Counted from the stretch's first letter, positions 9,184-18,596 are shown. The stretch: 64,000 nt of DNA from Tessaracoccus lacteus (GCF_029917005.1 NZ_CP123967.1:2046001-2110000), one strand, 5' to 3'. Program-made: numbers and translations. The notes: generated by a model not told the origin, from the letters alone.

Positions 9184-10851
9184 ATGACTGCAGCACCAAC
9201 CACCCAGGAGAGCGCGCCGACCCGGCGGGAATGGCTCGGCCTCACCGTCCTCTCCATCGGGCTCGGCCTCATCGTGCTCGACGGAACGATCGTCGGTGTC
9301 GCGCTGCCCGCCATCATCGGCGACCTGCATCTCGACATCACCGACGCGCAATGGGTGAACAGCCTCTACGCCGTGCTGCTCGCCGCCTTGCTTCTCTCCA
9401 CTGGAAACCTCGCGGATCGGTGGGGGCGCAAGCGGCTCTTCCTCGCAGGCCTCATCGTGTTCGTCGCCGGCAGTCTGCTCGCCGCCGCCGCGTCCACCGC
9501 GGGGGTGCTGATCGGGGCGCGTGCGGTGCAGGCGATCGGGGCGGCGTTCATCATGCCCTCCACCCTCTCCACCGTGAACGCCGTGTTCCGGGGCAAATAC
9601 CGTGCCGCGGCGTTCGGGGTATGGGGCGCCGTGATCTCCGGCGCTGCCGCCGTCGGCCCACTCGCCGGCGGTGCGCTCACCCAGTGGGCCTCGTGGCACT
9701 GGATCTTCCTGGTGAACCTCCCACTTGGCGTCCTCGTGTTCATCGCCGCGCTCTTCACCGTGCCCGAGACGCGCGGTGAGAAGGAGCGTCCCGGTATCGA
9801 TGTCGACGGCGCGCTGCTCAGCGCCATCGGATTCGGGGCGCTCGTGTTCGCCGTCATCGAAGGCCCCGACCTTGGCTGGTGGACCCCGAAGAGCGACCTC
9901 ACCGTCTTCGAATGGGTATGGCCGAAAGATGCAGCAATCTCCGCCGTGCCCGTCGCGTTCGCCCTTGCCGCGATCGCGCTGGTCCTGTTCGTGATCTGGG
10001 AACGACACCGCGAGAAGGTACAGCGCGCAGCGCTCCTCGACCTCGACCTGTTCAAGTTCTCCACGTTCTCGTGGGGGAACCTCACCGCCGCGATGGTCGC
10101 CGTCGGTGAGTTCGCGATCATCTTCGTCCTCCCGCTCTACCTCATCAACGCCCTTGGTCTCGACGTCATGGGCGCCGGCCTCGTGCTCGCCGCGATGGCC
10201 GTCGGCGCGTTCCTCTCCGGTGCCGCGGCCCGGCATCTCGCCGCGAGGTTCGGCGCGCCCGGAACCGTACTCATCGGGCTGGGCCTCGAAGTCGCAGGGG
10301 TCCTCATCCTCGCACAGCTCCTCGGGCCTGCGACCCCGGGCTGGCTCATCGCGATCCCTCTGGTCGTCTACGGCCTCGGCCTCGGTCTCGCCTCCGCACA
10401 GCTCACCGGCACAGTCCTCCAAGACATCCCAGTCGAAGTCTCCGGCCAGGGATCGGCCACCCAGAGCACCGTCCGGCAGATCGGCTCCGCCCTCGGCACC
10501 GCATTCGCCGGGGCGACGCTCTCGATCTCCCTCGCGCTCACTCTCCCCACCGCCCTCGGCGACGCGGGACTCACCGGCGCGGAGGCGGACTCGCTTGCCG
10601 ACGCCGCCCGCCAGTCCGCGGGCACCACGATCATGCAGCTCCGAGAACAGGGAAGCAGTAGCAGTCTCGGCGATCAGACCGCGACGGCTGTCGACGCGCT
10701 CACGAGCGGATTCGCCGATGCGACCCGCTGGGCGCTCCTGATCGCGACCGTGTTCCTCGCGCTCGGATTCATCGGTGCCCTGCGCCTGCGCCGTGCATCG
10801 GTTGCGACTCCCATCAACCCGTCAGCACAGCAAGAAGCTCATCCTTCATGA
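9184..10851 (+). CDS. DHA2-type MFS multidrug transporter (EmrB/QacA family)
   Basis: 555 residues with about 14 predicted helices. DHA2 motifs are seen: LIVLDGTIVGVALPAI (motif D1), GNLADRWGRKRLFLAG (motif A) and GAVISGAAAVGPLAGGALTQ (motif C). Such pumps expel quaternary amines, dyes and antibiotics in exchange for protons. It is tightly packed with DUF2871 upstream and overlaps the DUF3817 gene by 4 bases. The upstream two-component system is the obvious candidate regulator. Confidence 0.92.
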   Translation: MTAAPTTQESAPTRREWLGLTVLSIGLGLIVLDGTIVGVALPAIIGDLHLDITDAQWVNSLYAVLLAALLLSTGNLADRWGRKRLFLAGLIVFVAGSLLAAAASTAGVLIGARAVQAIGAAFIMPSTLSTVNAVFRGKYRAAAFGVWGAVISGAAAVGPLAGGALTQWASWHWIFLVNLPLGVLVFIAALFTVPETRGEKERPGIDVDGALLSAIGFGALVFAVIEGPDLGWWTPKSDLTVFEWVWPKDAAISAVPVAFALAAIALVLFVIWERHREKVQRAALLDLDLFKFSTFSWGNLTAAMVAVGEFAIIFVLPLYLINALGLDVMGAGLVLAAMAVGAFLSGAAARHLAARFGAPGTVLIGLGLEVAGVLILAQLLGPATPGWLIAIPLVVYGLGLGLASAQLTGTVLQDIPVEVSGQGSATQSTVRQIGSALGTAFAGATLSISLALTLPTALGDAGLTGAEADSLADAARQSAGTTIMQLREQGSSSSLGDQTATAVDALTSGFADATRWALLIATVFLALGFIGALRLRRASVATPINPSAQQEAHPS

Positions 10852-11327
10852 CCACGACAAACAAACCCCAGACCATCAGCCCGCGCATACTCTTCCGGAG
10901 CTTCGCCATCGCCGAGATGTTCACCTGGGCCGGCCTCATCACCGCGCTCGTTCTCCGCGCGTTCGATATCGCCAACCTCGTCCCAATCGCCGGAGGCATC
11001 CACGGATTCATCTTCCTCTGCTACTCCGCGACCACGATCTTCGTGTGGGTGAACCAGAAATGGCACGCCTCCGTCGGTCTCACCGGGCTGCTGCTCGCGA
11101 TCATGCCATTCGCCACGGGGCCATTCGAGATCATCGTCGATCGCAAAGGATTGCTGACCGGCGACTGGCGACTCGCTCCCGGCGGCGAGGCACCGCACGG
11201 TTTCATCGAGCATGTCCAGGCCTGGGTGCTGCGGCACGTGCTTCTCTCGGTCGTGCTGCTGGTCCTTCTCGTCACGACGCTCTTCATGACCCTGGTCTGG
11301 CTGGGGCCACCCCTACCCCGCAACTAA
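10848..11327 (+). CDS. DUF3817 domain-containing membrane protein
   Basis: 159 residues with about four helices. The DUF3817 pattern is visible: RSFAIAEMFTWAGLI near the N-terminus, PIAGGIHGFIFLCY in the middle. Function is unknown; the domain is often next to transporter genes in actinobacteria. It overlaps the MFS stop by four bases and is the last gene of the efflux operon. Confidence 0.8.
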   Translation: MTTTNKPQTISPRILFRSFAIAEMFTWAGLITALVLRAFDIANLVPIAGGIHGFIFLCYSATTIFVWVNQKWHASVGLTGLLLAIMPFATGPFEIIVDRKGLLTGDWRLAPGGEAPHGFIEHVQAWVLRHVLLSVVLLVLLVTTLFMTLVWLGPPLPRN

Positions 11328-11370
11328 AAGCAGCCGACGAAGCGCTGATTCAGTGACCCCGTGAAGCGTG

Positions 11371-11838
11371 CTACTGGCGGGAGTTGTCAGCTGGCCCTGG
11401 TACGGCCTGCGCGGCACCGTATCCGGCGAGGAATGCATCGTGTCCGACGAGGCCGGTCTGCACCGTCTCCGCTTCCAGCAGCGGCAGGACGACATGCCCG
11501 CCGCCGAACACGAGAGACCCAGCCCGATAGAACACATCCACCAGCCCGACCGCACCATTCCCGGTCACCGTGGCCAGGATCGGCAGGATCGCCAGCAGCA
11601 GTGCGAACACGATCAGACTCCCGATCGCCACCGTTCGCGGCACTCTGGCCGAAAACGCATCTGCCCCCTGCGCCGGCGCGATGGAAGGACGCGGCCATGC
11701 CCATCCGGCGATCGCGGCGGCGATGATCGCAGCGACCTGTGCCAGACCCCCCGGGATCAGCAGCACCAGGGTCAGCGCGCCGACCGCGATCGTCGCCCGC
11801 CGCGCGTCCGGGGTGAGGGTCTTCGCCATCCCAAAGAC
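11371..11838 (-). pseudogene. chrA: Chromate transporter (ChrA) remnant
   Basis: A minus frame carries a ChrA half: FYRAGSLVFGGGHVVLPLLE and FLAGYGAAQAVPGP are the family's signature after several helices. The product stops six residues after AVPGP, and no N-terminal half is found upstream, so it is truncated at both ends (about 150 residues against about 390 for full ChrA). Chromate export cannot be expected. It marks a rearrangement next to the efflux operon. Confidence 0.75.
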
Positions 11839-11935
11839 CCTGAGCCCGCAAGTATCCACTAACTGAGCGCCTAGTGGCGGGAGCGACCGACACAAGGCAC
11901 AGATCTCAATCCGGGACTTCCCCATTCAGCCCTGA

Positions 11936-12550
11936 CTAGCCCGGCGTGGGGTTCACGCATGGACGACGGCCGGGGATCACTCCTGACTCTCCGAGTCGCT
12001 GCTCGGCTGTCCCATATGCCACGGCGCTGAGCGTGGCGTGCACCAGATCGGTGCCGACCTCGCCTGGAGCGAAGTAGCGCTGCAGGGTCAGCCCTTCTCG
12101 CACCGCATCCAGGGCCCGGCCGTTGAGGCCGGGGAGCTGGCGCTCGATAGCCGCTTGGGATCGCTGCATCCATCGGCGCATCAGCGCCGCATACCGCTCA
12201 TCGCGGAACGCCAGCACATACATCTCGGCAAGTAGAATGCGTTCCCGCGGTTGATCGTTGAACTCTGAGACCACCATCTGCGCCAATCGCTCCACCGGAT
12301 CGCCCACCCCGGCAGAGGTGGCCGAGTCCAGATGGGAGAAGGACTCCTCGGCGAACCTCTCGAACGCCGCCAGCGCCAGCTCGTCCCGGCTCGTGAAGTG
12401 ATGCGTCATCGACCCCAGCGCCACATCTGCGGCCTCGGCGATCAGCCGGTAGGTCGCACCGGCCACACCACGCTCGACGATCACCTCCAACGCCACCTGC
12501 AGCAACCGGTCACGCCGACCCGGCTCCGAACGCCTCTGACGCACCCTCAC
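11936..12550 (-). CDS. TetR/AcrR family transcriptional regulator
   Basis: About 204 residues. The N-terminal helix-turn-helix reads GRRDRLLQVALEVIVERG, then YRLIAEAADVALGSMTHHF, a clear TetR DNA-binding domain; the rest is a helical ligand domain. No ATG fits near the domain. GTG at 12550 is the best start, with a second GTG at 12544; the frame runs on to 12934 without coding character. It is divergent from the Crp/Fnr gene. The ligand is unknown; such proteins commonly repress nearby efflux genes. Confidence 0.82.
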   Translation of the reverse strand: MRVRQRRSEPGRRDRLLQVALEVIVERGVAGATYRLIAEAADVALGSMTHHFTSRDELALAAFERFAEESFSHLDSATSAGVGDPVERLAQMVVSEFNDQPRERILLAEMYVLAFRDERYAALMRRWMQRSQAAIERQLPGLNGRALDAVREGLTLQRYFAPGEVGTDLVHATLSAVAYGTAEQRLGESGVIPGRRPCVNPTPG

Positions 12551-12578
12551 ACCCGCCTTCGAACCGACGTCCTGAGGA

Positions 12579-12600
12579 CTATCAGAACGTTTGGATATAG
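12579..12600. promoter_or_regulatory. AT-rich imperfect dyad between tetR and crp-like genes
   Basis: CTATC at 12579, a central AACGTT at 12586-12591 and GATATAG to 12600 make an imperfect palindrome just upstream of the TetR gene start, where an autorepression operator would be expected. Its match to a known TetR site is not established. Confidence 0.3.
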
Positions 12601-12729
12601 TGCTTGGACGACGTGAGGGTCGACCTTCCAGTGACGACTTCCTGCACGTGCTTGCGGGGACCCGCGCCGCGTGGCGTCCCGCTTGTCTGGGGCCTGCTCT
12701 AGCCTTGAGACAGACGAAAGGGGGCCGAG

Positions 12730-13476
12730 GTGGCACAGAGACGAAGCACACCCTTGGTGGTCCCCACCGCCGACCCTCATGTCTGCACACCGGGCGTGCG
12801 GTTGCGGATGCTGGCACGTGTGCCGTTGTTCGCGGACCTGGACGATCACGATATCGCCCAGGTCGATCAGCGCTGTCAGGCTCATGCCTTTGCGGCTGGA
12901 GCGGTCGTGTATCACGCCGGAGCATCGGCGACAAGGATGTATGTCGTGGCCACGGGGGCCGTCAAGGCGGTACGCCCAGCCCTCGATGGCCGCGAGACGA
13001 TCCTCGACCTGTGCGCTCCGGGCGACTTCCTCGGTGCTGTTCCCGCGTTGGGCGAGGACGTCTACTCAGACACCGCCTGGGCGGTCTCCGCCTCGTGCCT
13101 GTTGGGCCTAGAGGCTCATGACTTCGACGCGATCATGGAGAGGTTCCCCGCCGTGGCCAGGGCCACCCTCAGGGGTGTCTCCCGCAGGTTGAGCCAGGCA
13201 CAGCAGGCGGTCCATCTGTTGGCGGGCGCACCGTTGGAGCAGCGCCTAGCGGCCATCCTGCTGCTGATCGCGGACAAGATGGGCCGCCCCTGGGACGGCG
13301 GTACCCTGCTCGATGTGCCGCTGACACGCGAGGATTTGGCCTCGATGACCGGCGCTGCGCCTGAGTCGGTCAGCCGGCTGTTGAGCGGGTGGCGACGAGA
13401 GGGCCTGATCGACTCGGGCCGACGATGGATCGCCGTGCGCGACCCCAAGGCCCTCCACTCGTTGCGCGACGCCTGA
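12730..13476 (+). CDS. Crp/Fnr family transcriptional regulator
   Basis: 248 residues. A cyclic-nucleotide-binding-type beta barrel (VPLFADLDDHDIAQV, then VVYHAGASATRMYVVATGAVKA) is followed by a winged helix (PLTREDLASMTGAAPESVSRLLSGWRREG, written here as its core LTREDLASMTG and ESVSRLLSG). The GTG start at 12730 has AGGGGGCCGAGG-type purines upstream. No FNR-like cysteine cluster is apparent. It precedes the metallochaperone and P-type ATPase on the same strand, so it may regulate them, but the effector is unknown. Confidence 0.85.
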   Translation: MAQRRSTPLVVPTADPHVCTPGVRLRMLARVPLFADLDDHDIAQVDQRCQAHAFAAGAVVYHAGASATRMYVVATGAVKAVRPALDGRETILDLCAPGDFLGAVPALGEDVYSDTAWAVSASCLLGLEAHDFDAIMERFPAVARATLRGVSRRLSQAQQAVHLLAGAPLEQRLAAILLLIADKMGRPWDGGTLLDVPLTREDLASMTGAAPESVSRLLSGWRREGLIDSGRRWIAVRDPKALHSLRDA

Positions 13477-13740
13477 CCATCTCCGGTCGGACACCCGACC
13501 CTTCTCATGCACAACTGAGGTCAGAGCGGCTGCACGCGTGGGTGCGTGTGGACGCAGAACCCTCCGCCAACCGAGTGGTCTCAGACGACTCGCCGAGTTC
13601 ACCCTGGGCGCGATGAGCCCGATCCTGGGAGGAATCTGCGGTTACTTGATCTGCGTCATGGAGGCACTGGCGGACCGTTCGTAGCGTCATGAGTACCAGC
13701 CCAACTCCGGGCGGAACCGTCATCGAAAGGCATGATGATT

Positions 13741-13977
13741 ATGACGACGAACGCTTCTTCCACACGCACCGTCCTGCGGGCCGAGGGCTTCTCCTGCCCC
13801 TCGTGCGTGGCCAAGATCGAGAAGCAGGTGGGGCGCTTGGACGGCGTGTCGGCGGTGAAGGTGCACTTCGCCTCGGCTCGCATTGAGGTCGACCACGATC
13901 CGGCGCTGGCGAGCGTCGAGGACCTGGTGGCCGCGGTGGCCAAGGCCGGCTACGTGGCACGACCGGCCACCTTCTAG
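13741..13977 (+). CDS. Heavy-metal-associated (HMA) domain protein, CopZ-like
   Basis: 78 residues forming one HMA ferredoxin-like fold. The metal site is GFSCPSCVAKIE (CxxC), followed by VHFASARIEVDHD. It resembles metallochaperones and the N-terminal domain of P1B ATPases. I chose ATG 13741 because GAAAGG lies ten bases upstream; ATGs at 13732 and 13735 are too close to it. The downstream ATPase lacks its own HMA domain, so this free-standing unit probably serves it. Confidence 0.88.
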   Translation: MTTNASSTRTVLRAEGFSCPSCVAKIEKQVGRLDGVSAVKVHFASARIEVDHDPALASVEDLVAAVAKAGYVARPATF

Positions 13978-14077
13978 CCCAGCCCTGATCCCGAAGTCGG
14001 CGCCTACGGATACCCCTGGGCGCCGACTCCCAGGGATCCGAAGTGAACCGCCACCTATGAACGCGAAGGAAACCACC

Positions 14078-15991
14078 ATGAGAACACTGACCGCACTACT
14101 GCACCGCCGCTGGGCGATCCCCGGCGTCTCGGGTCTGCTGATCGTCGTCTCCATCCTGGCCGAGCGGCTGTTCGACCAGCAGCTCATCGTGAATGCGCTG
14201 ATGGTGGCTGCGGCAGCCGTTGCAGGCACCCCCATCGTCATCAAGGCCACCCGCGCCCTGCTCACTCGCGCGATCGGGATCGACCTGCTGGTCAGCGTGG
14301 CCGCGATCGGAGCGATCATCATCGGCGAGTACTGGGAGGCTGCGGCCGTCACCTTCCTGTTCGCCGTCGGCCACGCACTAGAAGCGGCCACGCTGAACAA
14401 GACACGTTCAGCATTGGCCGAGCTGGTGGCCGTTGCTCCCGATGCGGCGGTCGTGCTGCGGGACGGCCATCAGGTCGAAGTCCCTGCCAATGAGGTCGCG
14501 ATGGGCGAGATCGTGCTGGTCAAGAACGGCGCCAAGGTCCCCGTCGACGGCGAGGTCGTGGCCGGCACCGGGAGCATCGACGAGGCCTCGATCACCGGCG
14601 AGTCGATCCCGGTGGAGAAGTACAAGGCCGATCACGTCTTCGCCGGCACCGTCTCCCGTAGCGGCTTCTTGCAGGTGCTTGCCACCGGTGTCGGGGCCGA
14701 CACCACCCTGGCCCGGATCATTCACCGGGTCGAGGAGGCCCAGGACGCCAAGGCCCGTACCGCCCAATTCATGGACCGCTTCTCAGCCTGGTACACCCCC
14801 GCCATCATGGTCGGCGCACTCGCCGTCGGCCTGACCACCTCCGACGTCGTGCTGGCGCTGACCCTGCTGGTCATCGGCTGCCCCGGCGCCCTGGTGATCT
14901 CCATCCCGGTCTCGATCGTCGCCGGGATCGGCCGCGCCGCCCGGGACGGCATCCTCATCAAGGGCGGGGAGTTCCTGGAGACCTCAGCCAAGATCGACAC
15001 CGTCGCGGTCGATAAGACCGGGACCCTCACCGAAGGCCGACCCCAGCTCACCGACGTCATCGTGCTCAATCCAGCCCTCGACCGCACCGGCGTCCTGCGA
15101 TGGGCCGCGCTCGCCGAGGCCGGCTCCGAACACCCCCTCGCCCGCCCGATCCTGGACGCCGCGGCCGACGCCGGCGTCGCCCCGGTCGGGCTCGCCGACC
15201 AGACCGAGCCCGTGCCCGGCAAGGGCATCGCCGCCACCACCGGCCAGCACCGGGTCCTGATCGGCAACGCCGCGCTGCTGGAGCACTACCACCTGCCTGA
15301 CACCCTCCAAGCAACCCGCGTCGCCGAAGAACTCGCCGCCGCCGGGCAGACACCGATGATCGTCGCCATCGACGACACCGTCGCAGGCGTCATTGCCGTC
15401 GCCGACGCTCTGCGGACCGATGCCGCAGCGATGGTCGACCGCCTGCACCACTCTGGCGTGCGCACCGTCGTCATGCTCACCGGCGACGCCCCGCAGGTCG
15501 CCCACGCCGTGGCCACCGCGACCGGCATCGACGAGGTCCACGCCGGTCTGCTGCCCGAGGACAAACTCGACGCCGTCGCCGCGCTGCAACGCCGCGGACA
15601 CACCGTGGCTATGGTCGGAGACGGCGTCAACGATGCCCCCGCCCTGGCCACCGCCAACATCGGTGTAGCCATGGGCGCCGCCGGATCAGCCGTCGCCGTC
15701 GAGACCGCCGACATCGCCCTCATGGGCGACGACCTGCTCAAACTCCCCGAAGCGATATCGCTGGCCAAACGCACCGTCAACAACATGCGCCAGAACATCA
15801 CCATCGCCATGATCACCGTCACCCTGTTGCTCGTCGGCGTCCTCTTCGGCGGCGTCACAATGGCTATCGGCATGCTCGTCCACGAAGCATCCGTCCTCAT
15901 CGTCATCATCAACGCCATGCGCCTCCTACGCCGACGGGCCCCCACCACCCAGAGAGCATCGGTCCGGATCAGGGCCGAGCTCACGGGCTAA
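14078..15991 (+). CDS. Heavy-metal P-type ATPase with CPG membrane motif
   Basis: 637 residues with all catalytic landmarks: TGES actuator motif (ITGESIPVEK), DKTGTLTEG phosphorylation site, SEHPLA (HP locus) and GDGVNDAPALA hinge. The membrane metal site reads GCPGALVIS, with Cys268-Pro-Gly in place of the usual CPC, CPH or SPC. There is no N-terminal HMA domain. I chose ATG 14078, with GAAGGAAA upstream; ATG 14057 is in frame but has a poorer ribosome site. It forms an apparent unit with the HMA protein and Crp/Fnr regulator. The transported ion cannot be stated. Confidence 0.9.
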   Translation: MRTLTALLHRRWAIPGVSGLLIVVSILAERLFDQQLIVNALMVAAAAVAGTPIVIKATRALLTRAIGIDLLVSVAAIGAIIIGEYWEAAAVTFLFAVGHALEAATLNKTRSALAELVAVAPDAAVVLRDGHQVEVPANEVAMGEIVLVKNGAKVPVDGEVVAGTGSIDEASITGESIPVEKYKADHVFAGTVSRSGFLQVLATGVGADTTLARIIHRVEEAQDAKARTAQFMDRFSAWYTPAIMVGALAVGLTTSDVVLALTLLVIGCPGALVISIPVSIVAGIGRAARDGILIKGGEFLETSAKIDTVAVDKTGTLTEGRPQLTDVIVLNPALDRTGVLRWAALAEAGSEHPLARPILDAAADAGVAPVGLADQTEPVPGKGIAATTGQHRVLIGNAALLEHYHLPDTLQATRVAEELAAAGQTPMIVAIDDTVAGVIAVADALRTDAAAMVDRLHHSGVRTVVMLTGDAPQVAHAVATATGIDEVHAGLLPEDKLDAVAALQRRGHTVAMVGDGVNDAPALATANIGVAMGAAGSAVAVETADIALMGDDLLKLPEAISLAKRTVNNMRQNITIAMITVTLLLVGVLFGGVTMAIGMLVHEASVLIVIINAMRLLRRRAPTTQRASVRIRAELTG

Positions 15992-16208
15992 GCCCGGAAA
16001 GGCAGTATCGATCGTGGTGGCTGCTGGAGCCTAGGCGGACCGGACGCTCTCGGTGCTACGCACCGCACACAGCATCGCAGGTCAGTATGAAGCGCGATCA
16101 GGACTCCACGACAACGTTCACGCCGGCCGCCGAACACAGGGGACTGCCCCGGGTTTGGTTGACATCAACATCTCAGGTCCGTGAGGGCCTGGTGAGAGGA
16201 TGCATGTC

Positions 16209-16487
16209 ATGCCCAAGCCCCATCCGAAAGAGTTCCGCGATGATGTGATCGCGGTCGCCCGCAAGGGCGAGGCCCCGATCGGCCAGATCGCCAAGGACTT
16301 CGGGATCAGTGAGTCCTGCCTGCGCAACTGGCTGGCCAAGGCCGATCGTGTTGATGCCCCCGCCGCAGACAACCGCTCCGCAGCCGAACTACGGGAAGCC
16401 AACAAGCGCATCCGGCTGCTGGAGCAGGAGAACGAAGTCCTGCGCCGCGCCGCCGCCTACCTGTCCCGCGACATCAACCCAAAATGA
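16209..16487 (+). CDS. IS3 family transposase OrfA
   Basis: 92 residues with a helix-turn-helix of the IS3 OrfA type (IGQIAKDFGISESCLRNWL) and a leucine-zipper-like tail (RIRLLEQENEVLRRAA). I chose ATG 16209; another in-frame ATG is at 16200. It ends with an ATGA overlap onto orfB in the -1 frame, after CCAAAATGATG. A fused OrfAB made by frameshift is expected in this family but not proven here. Confidence 0.88.
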   Translation: MPKPHPKEFRDDVIAVARKGEAPIGQIAKDFGISESCLRNWLAKADRVDAPAADNRSAAELREANKRIRLLEQENEVLRRAAAYLSRDINPK

Positions 16488-17365
16488 TGTTCCCCTTGGT
16501 CACCGACCTGGCCCAGACCAAGGGGACGCTCCGGGTGCCGGTCGCGGTCTCCTGCCGGGTGCTGGGCTTCTCGCGGCAGGCCTACTACCAGTGGCTCGCC
16601 TGCCCAGTCTCGCAGCGCGACTGGGACGATGCACACCTGATCAACGCCGCCATCGACCTGCATGCCGAAGACCCTGGTCTGGGTTATCGCCTCATCGCCG
16701 ATGACCTGCCCGAGATGGGCATCACCGCTGGTGAGAACCGAGTCCACCGGCTCTGCAAGCTGCAGCGGATCCGTTCGTTCCACTCGGTCAAGAACGGGTC
16801 ATGGAAGAAGCCCGGGCCGGCGGTCCACGATGACCTGGTGCAGCGCCAGTTCCATGCCGAGGGGCCTAACCGGTTGTGGTTGACCGACATCACCGAGCAC
16901 CGCACCAGCGAGGGCAAGCTGTACCTGTGTGCGGTCAAGGACGTCTGGTCCAACCGCATTGTGGGGTACTCGATCGACACCCGCATGAAGAAGCGGATCG
17001 CGATCAACGCCCTGCGCATGGCCGTCCAACGTCGCGGACCAGTTGCTGGTTGCATCGTCCACTCGGACCGAGGCAGCCAATTCCGAGCCCACACCTATGT
17101 GGCCGAGTTGAAGGTCCACGACCTCACAGGTTCCATGGGCAGGGTCGCCTCAAGTCCCGACAATGCCGCCATGGAGAGCTTCTTCGCGCTGCTGCAGAAG
17201 AACGTCCTCAACCGCCACCCGTGGACCAGCCGGGCCGAGCTGCGGCTGGCCATGATCACCTGGATCGAGAAGTCTTACCACCGCCGACGCCGCCAACGGC
17301 GTCTCGGCAAACTCACCCCAGTAGAGTTCGAAGCAGTCCATCACACGACCACACAGGCCGCCTGA
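16484..17365 (+). CDS. IS3 family transposase OrfB (DDE integrase)
   Basis: 293 residues with an rve integrase core. The catalytic triad is seen as WLTDITEH, CIVHSDRGSQF and NAAMESFFALLQ (D, D, E). The N-terminal HTH_21-like segment, GLGYRLIADDLPEMG, precedes it. It looks intact, and with OrfA should make an active transposase. Confidence 0.92.
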   Translation: MMFPLVTDLAQTKGTLRVPVAVSCRVLGFSRQAYYQWLACPVSQRDWDDAHLINAAIDLHAEDPGLGYRLIADDLPEMGITAGENRVHRLCKLQRIRSFHSVKNGSWKKPGPAVHDDLVQRQFHAEGPNRLWLTDITEHRTSEGKLYLCAVKDVWSNRIVGYSIDTRMKKRIAINALRMAVQRRGPVAGCIVHSDRGSQFRAHTYVAELKVHDLTGSMGRVASSPDNAAMESFFALLQKNVLNRHPWTSRAELRLAMITWIEKSYHRRRRQRRLGKLTPVEFEAVHHTTTQAA

Positions 17366-17383
17366 CCCACCCCTAGAAATCTG

Positions 17384-17794
17384 TCAAGCAAACTGGGGGC
17401 AGTCCCTTCCGTGCCAGTGGATCGTGGTGGGGCTGGGGAGTTGGTTGTCCAGGTTGAGGCGCAGCAGATCGCCCGGGTTGGCTCGAAGGTCGATCCCGGG
17501 AAGGGTGTCGTTGTAGGCCCAGGCCTCGGCCAACGTGCCGCCGAGGTCGATGATCGAAGGCGCTGCCCGCAGCGTCTTCTGGACGATGGGTTGATCGGTG
17601 AGCGATCCACGTGGCCACCGCGAGCCACCGGGAATCGCAGGGTCGCTCGCCGCGGGTACGCATCCGGTGAGAAGCCAGCTGCCGGCGAGTGCGAATCCAC
17701 CGCCCAGCAGTGCTCGACGTGAGGTTCCGGTGTCGCGGGGTGGTTGGATGCCGGCACTGGTGGTCGGAGAAGTCCGAGCTTGGGAGATGGCCAC
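17384..17794 (-). pseudogene. Multicopper oxidase, N-terminal fragment cut by IS3
   Basis: The frame begins with a Tat-type lipoprotein signal: twin arginines in SRRALLGG and a lipobox LLTGC. It then enters the first cupredoxin domain, ending at TIHWHGR, the first copper-ligand motif. At 17406 the IS3 end begins, and the frame stops after five foreign residues. The remaining two thirds of the oxidase, with the other three copper motifs, is absent on the far side of the IS. It follows the M23 peptidase in the same operon by 3 bases. Confidence 0.85.
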
Positions 17795-17797
17795 CGC

Positions 17798-18535
17798 TCA
17801 GTCCTTCACGAGGTAGGGCACAGGGTCGGCACCCTTGCCGTTCTCGTAGAGGGCTAGGTGGAGGTGGCAGGCGGTGGACAGCCCGGTGGTTCCGACGTAG
17901 CCGATCACGTCGCCCTTGGTGACACTCTGGCCTGCGCTGACGGCGTACTTGCTCATGTGGAGGTAGGAGGTCTCGACGTTCTTGCCCTTGATACGACCGT
18001 GGTCGATCCGGACGTTGTTGCCGGCGCTGCGGCTGAAGTTGGCCCTGGTCACGGTTCCGGACTGAGTGGCGTAGATGGGGTTCCCGCACGCGCCTCCGAT
18101 ATCCGCGCCGTTGTGCAGGCGCATGGAGCCGAGGATGGGGTGCTTGCGCATCCCGAATCCCGAGGCCACGCCACCCTTGGTGGGCCAGGTGAACCTGCTG
18201 AGGTCCTTCAACCGGGTGAGTTCTGCCTCGATGTCGGAGGCGACTTTGCGCTCGCGTTTCTCGTGTTTGGCGAGGAGAGACTGGAACCGCACCTGGTCGA
18301 CCTGAGCGGCGGTTGCCTGGAGTTGTTTGCTGCGGTTCTCCAGCAGGTCCTCGAAGGTGGGCGCCCGCTCAGCGGCGACGGCTGCCGCCGAGGCGGGGGG
18401 CAACGGCGCATCAGCGGCATGAGCCGTGTGTCCCTGGTCCAGCGACCCGCTGGCGCCGATGAGGACGGCAGCTGCCAGAGCGATAATCCTTGCCGTTCCC
18501 GGCAATCGCTTCGCGCGAACCTCGCTGGCAGCCAC
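17798..18535 (-). CDS. M23 family metallopeptidase (secreted)
   Basis: 245 residues. A signal peptide (RIIALAAAVLIGASG) ends near AHAAD, then comes a charged coiled-coil stretch (residues 55-105) and a LytM domain. The zinc and catalytic motifs are MRLHNGADIG and HLHLALYENG. Such enzymes or pseudo-enzymes cut or bind peptidoglycan cross-links. It is upstream of the broken multicopper oxidase in one operon and divergent from nothing nearby; a small ArsR gene follows upstream. Confidence 0.88.
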   Translation of the reverse strand: MAASEVRAKRLPGTARIIALAAAVLIGASGSLDQGHTAHAADAPLPPASAAAVAAERAPTFEDLLENRSKQLQATAAQVDQVRFQSLLAKHEKRERKVASDIEAELTRLKDLSRFTWPTKGGVASGFGMRKHPILGSMRLHNGADIGGACGNPIYATQSGTVTRANFSRSAGNNVRIDHGRIKGKNVETSYLHMSKYAVSAGQSVTKGDVIGYVGTTGLSTACHLHLALYENGKGADPVPYLVKD

Positions 18536-18596
18536 CCCGTCCCCTCTCGACGGCGGTAAGACTAGCCTAAGAGTTTCTCAGATTCCATTCAGGGTT

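Larger units (their letters stand above)
16140..17406 (+). mobile_element. IS3 family insertion sequence, complete (1267 bp)
   Basis: The ends are near-perfect inverted repeats: GGGACTGCCCCGGGTTTGGT at the left and, reversed, GGGACTGCCCCCAGTTTGCT at the right, with 21 of 24 matches over the full arms. Inside are orfA and orfB in the -1 arrangement. No short direct duplication is seen at the flanks (CAG versus TTC), so an adjacent deletion or recombination followed insertion. The right end cuts a multicopper oxidase gene. Confidence 0.9.

Noticed and set aside
8974-10422. 482-residue minus-strand frame opposite the MFS gene
   Set aside because: Acidic, Gly/Glu-rich shadow frame typical of antisense of hydrophobic transporters in GC-rich DNA.
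16130-17416. Target-site duplication around the first IS3
   Set aside because: Bases next to the two ends (CAG and TTC) do not match, so no duplication is claimed.
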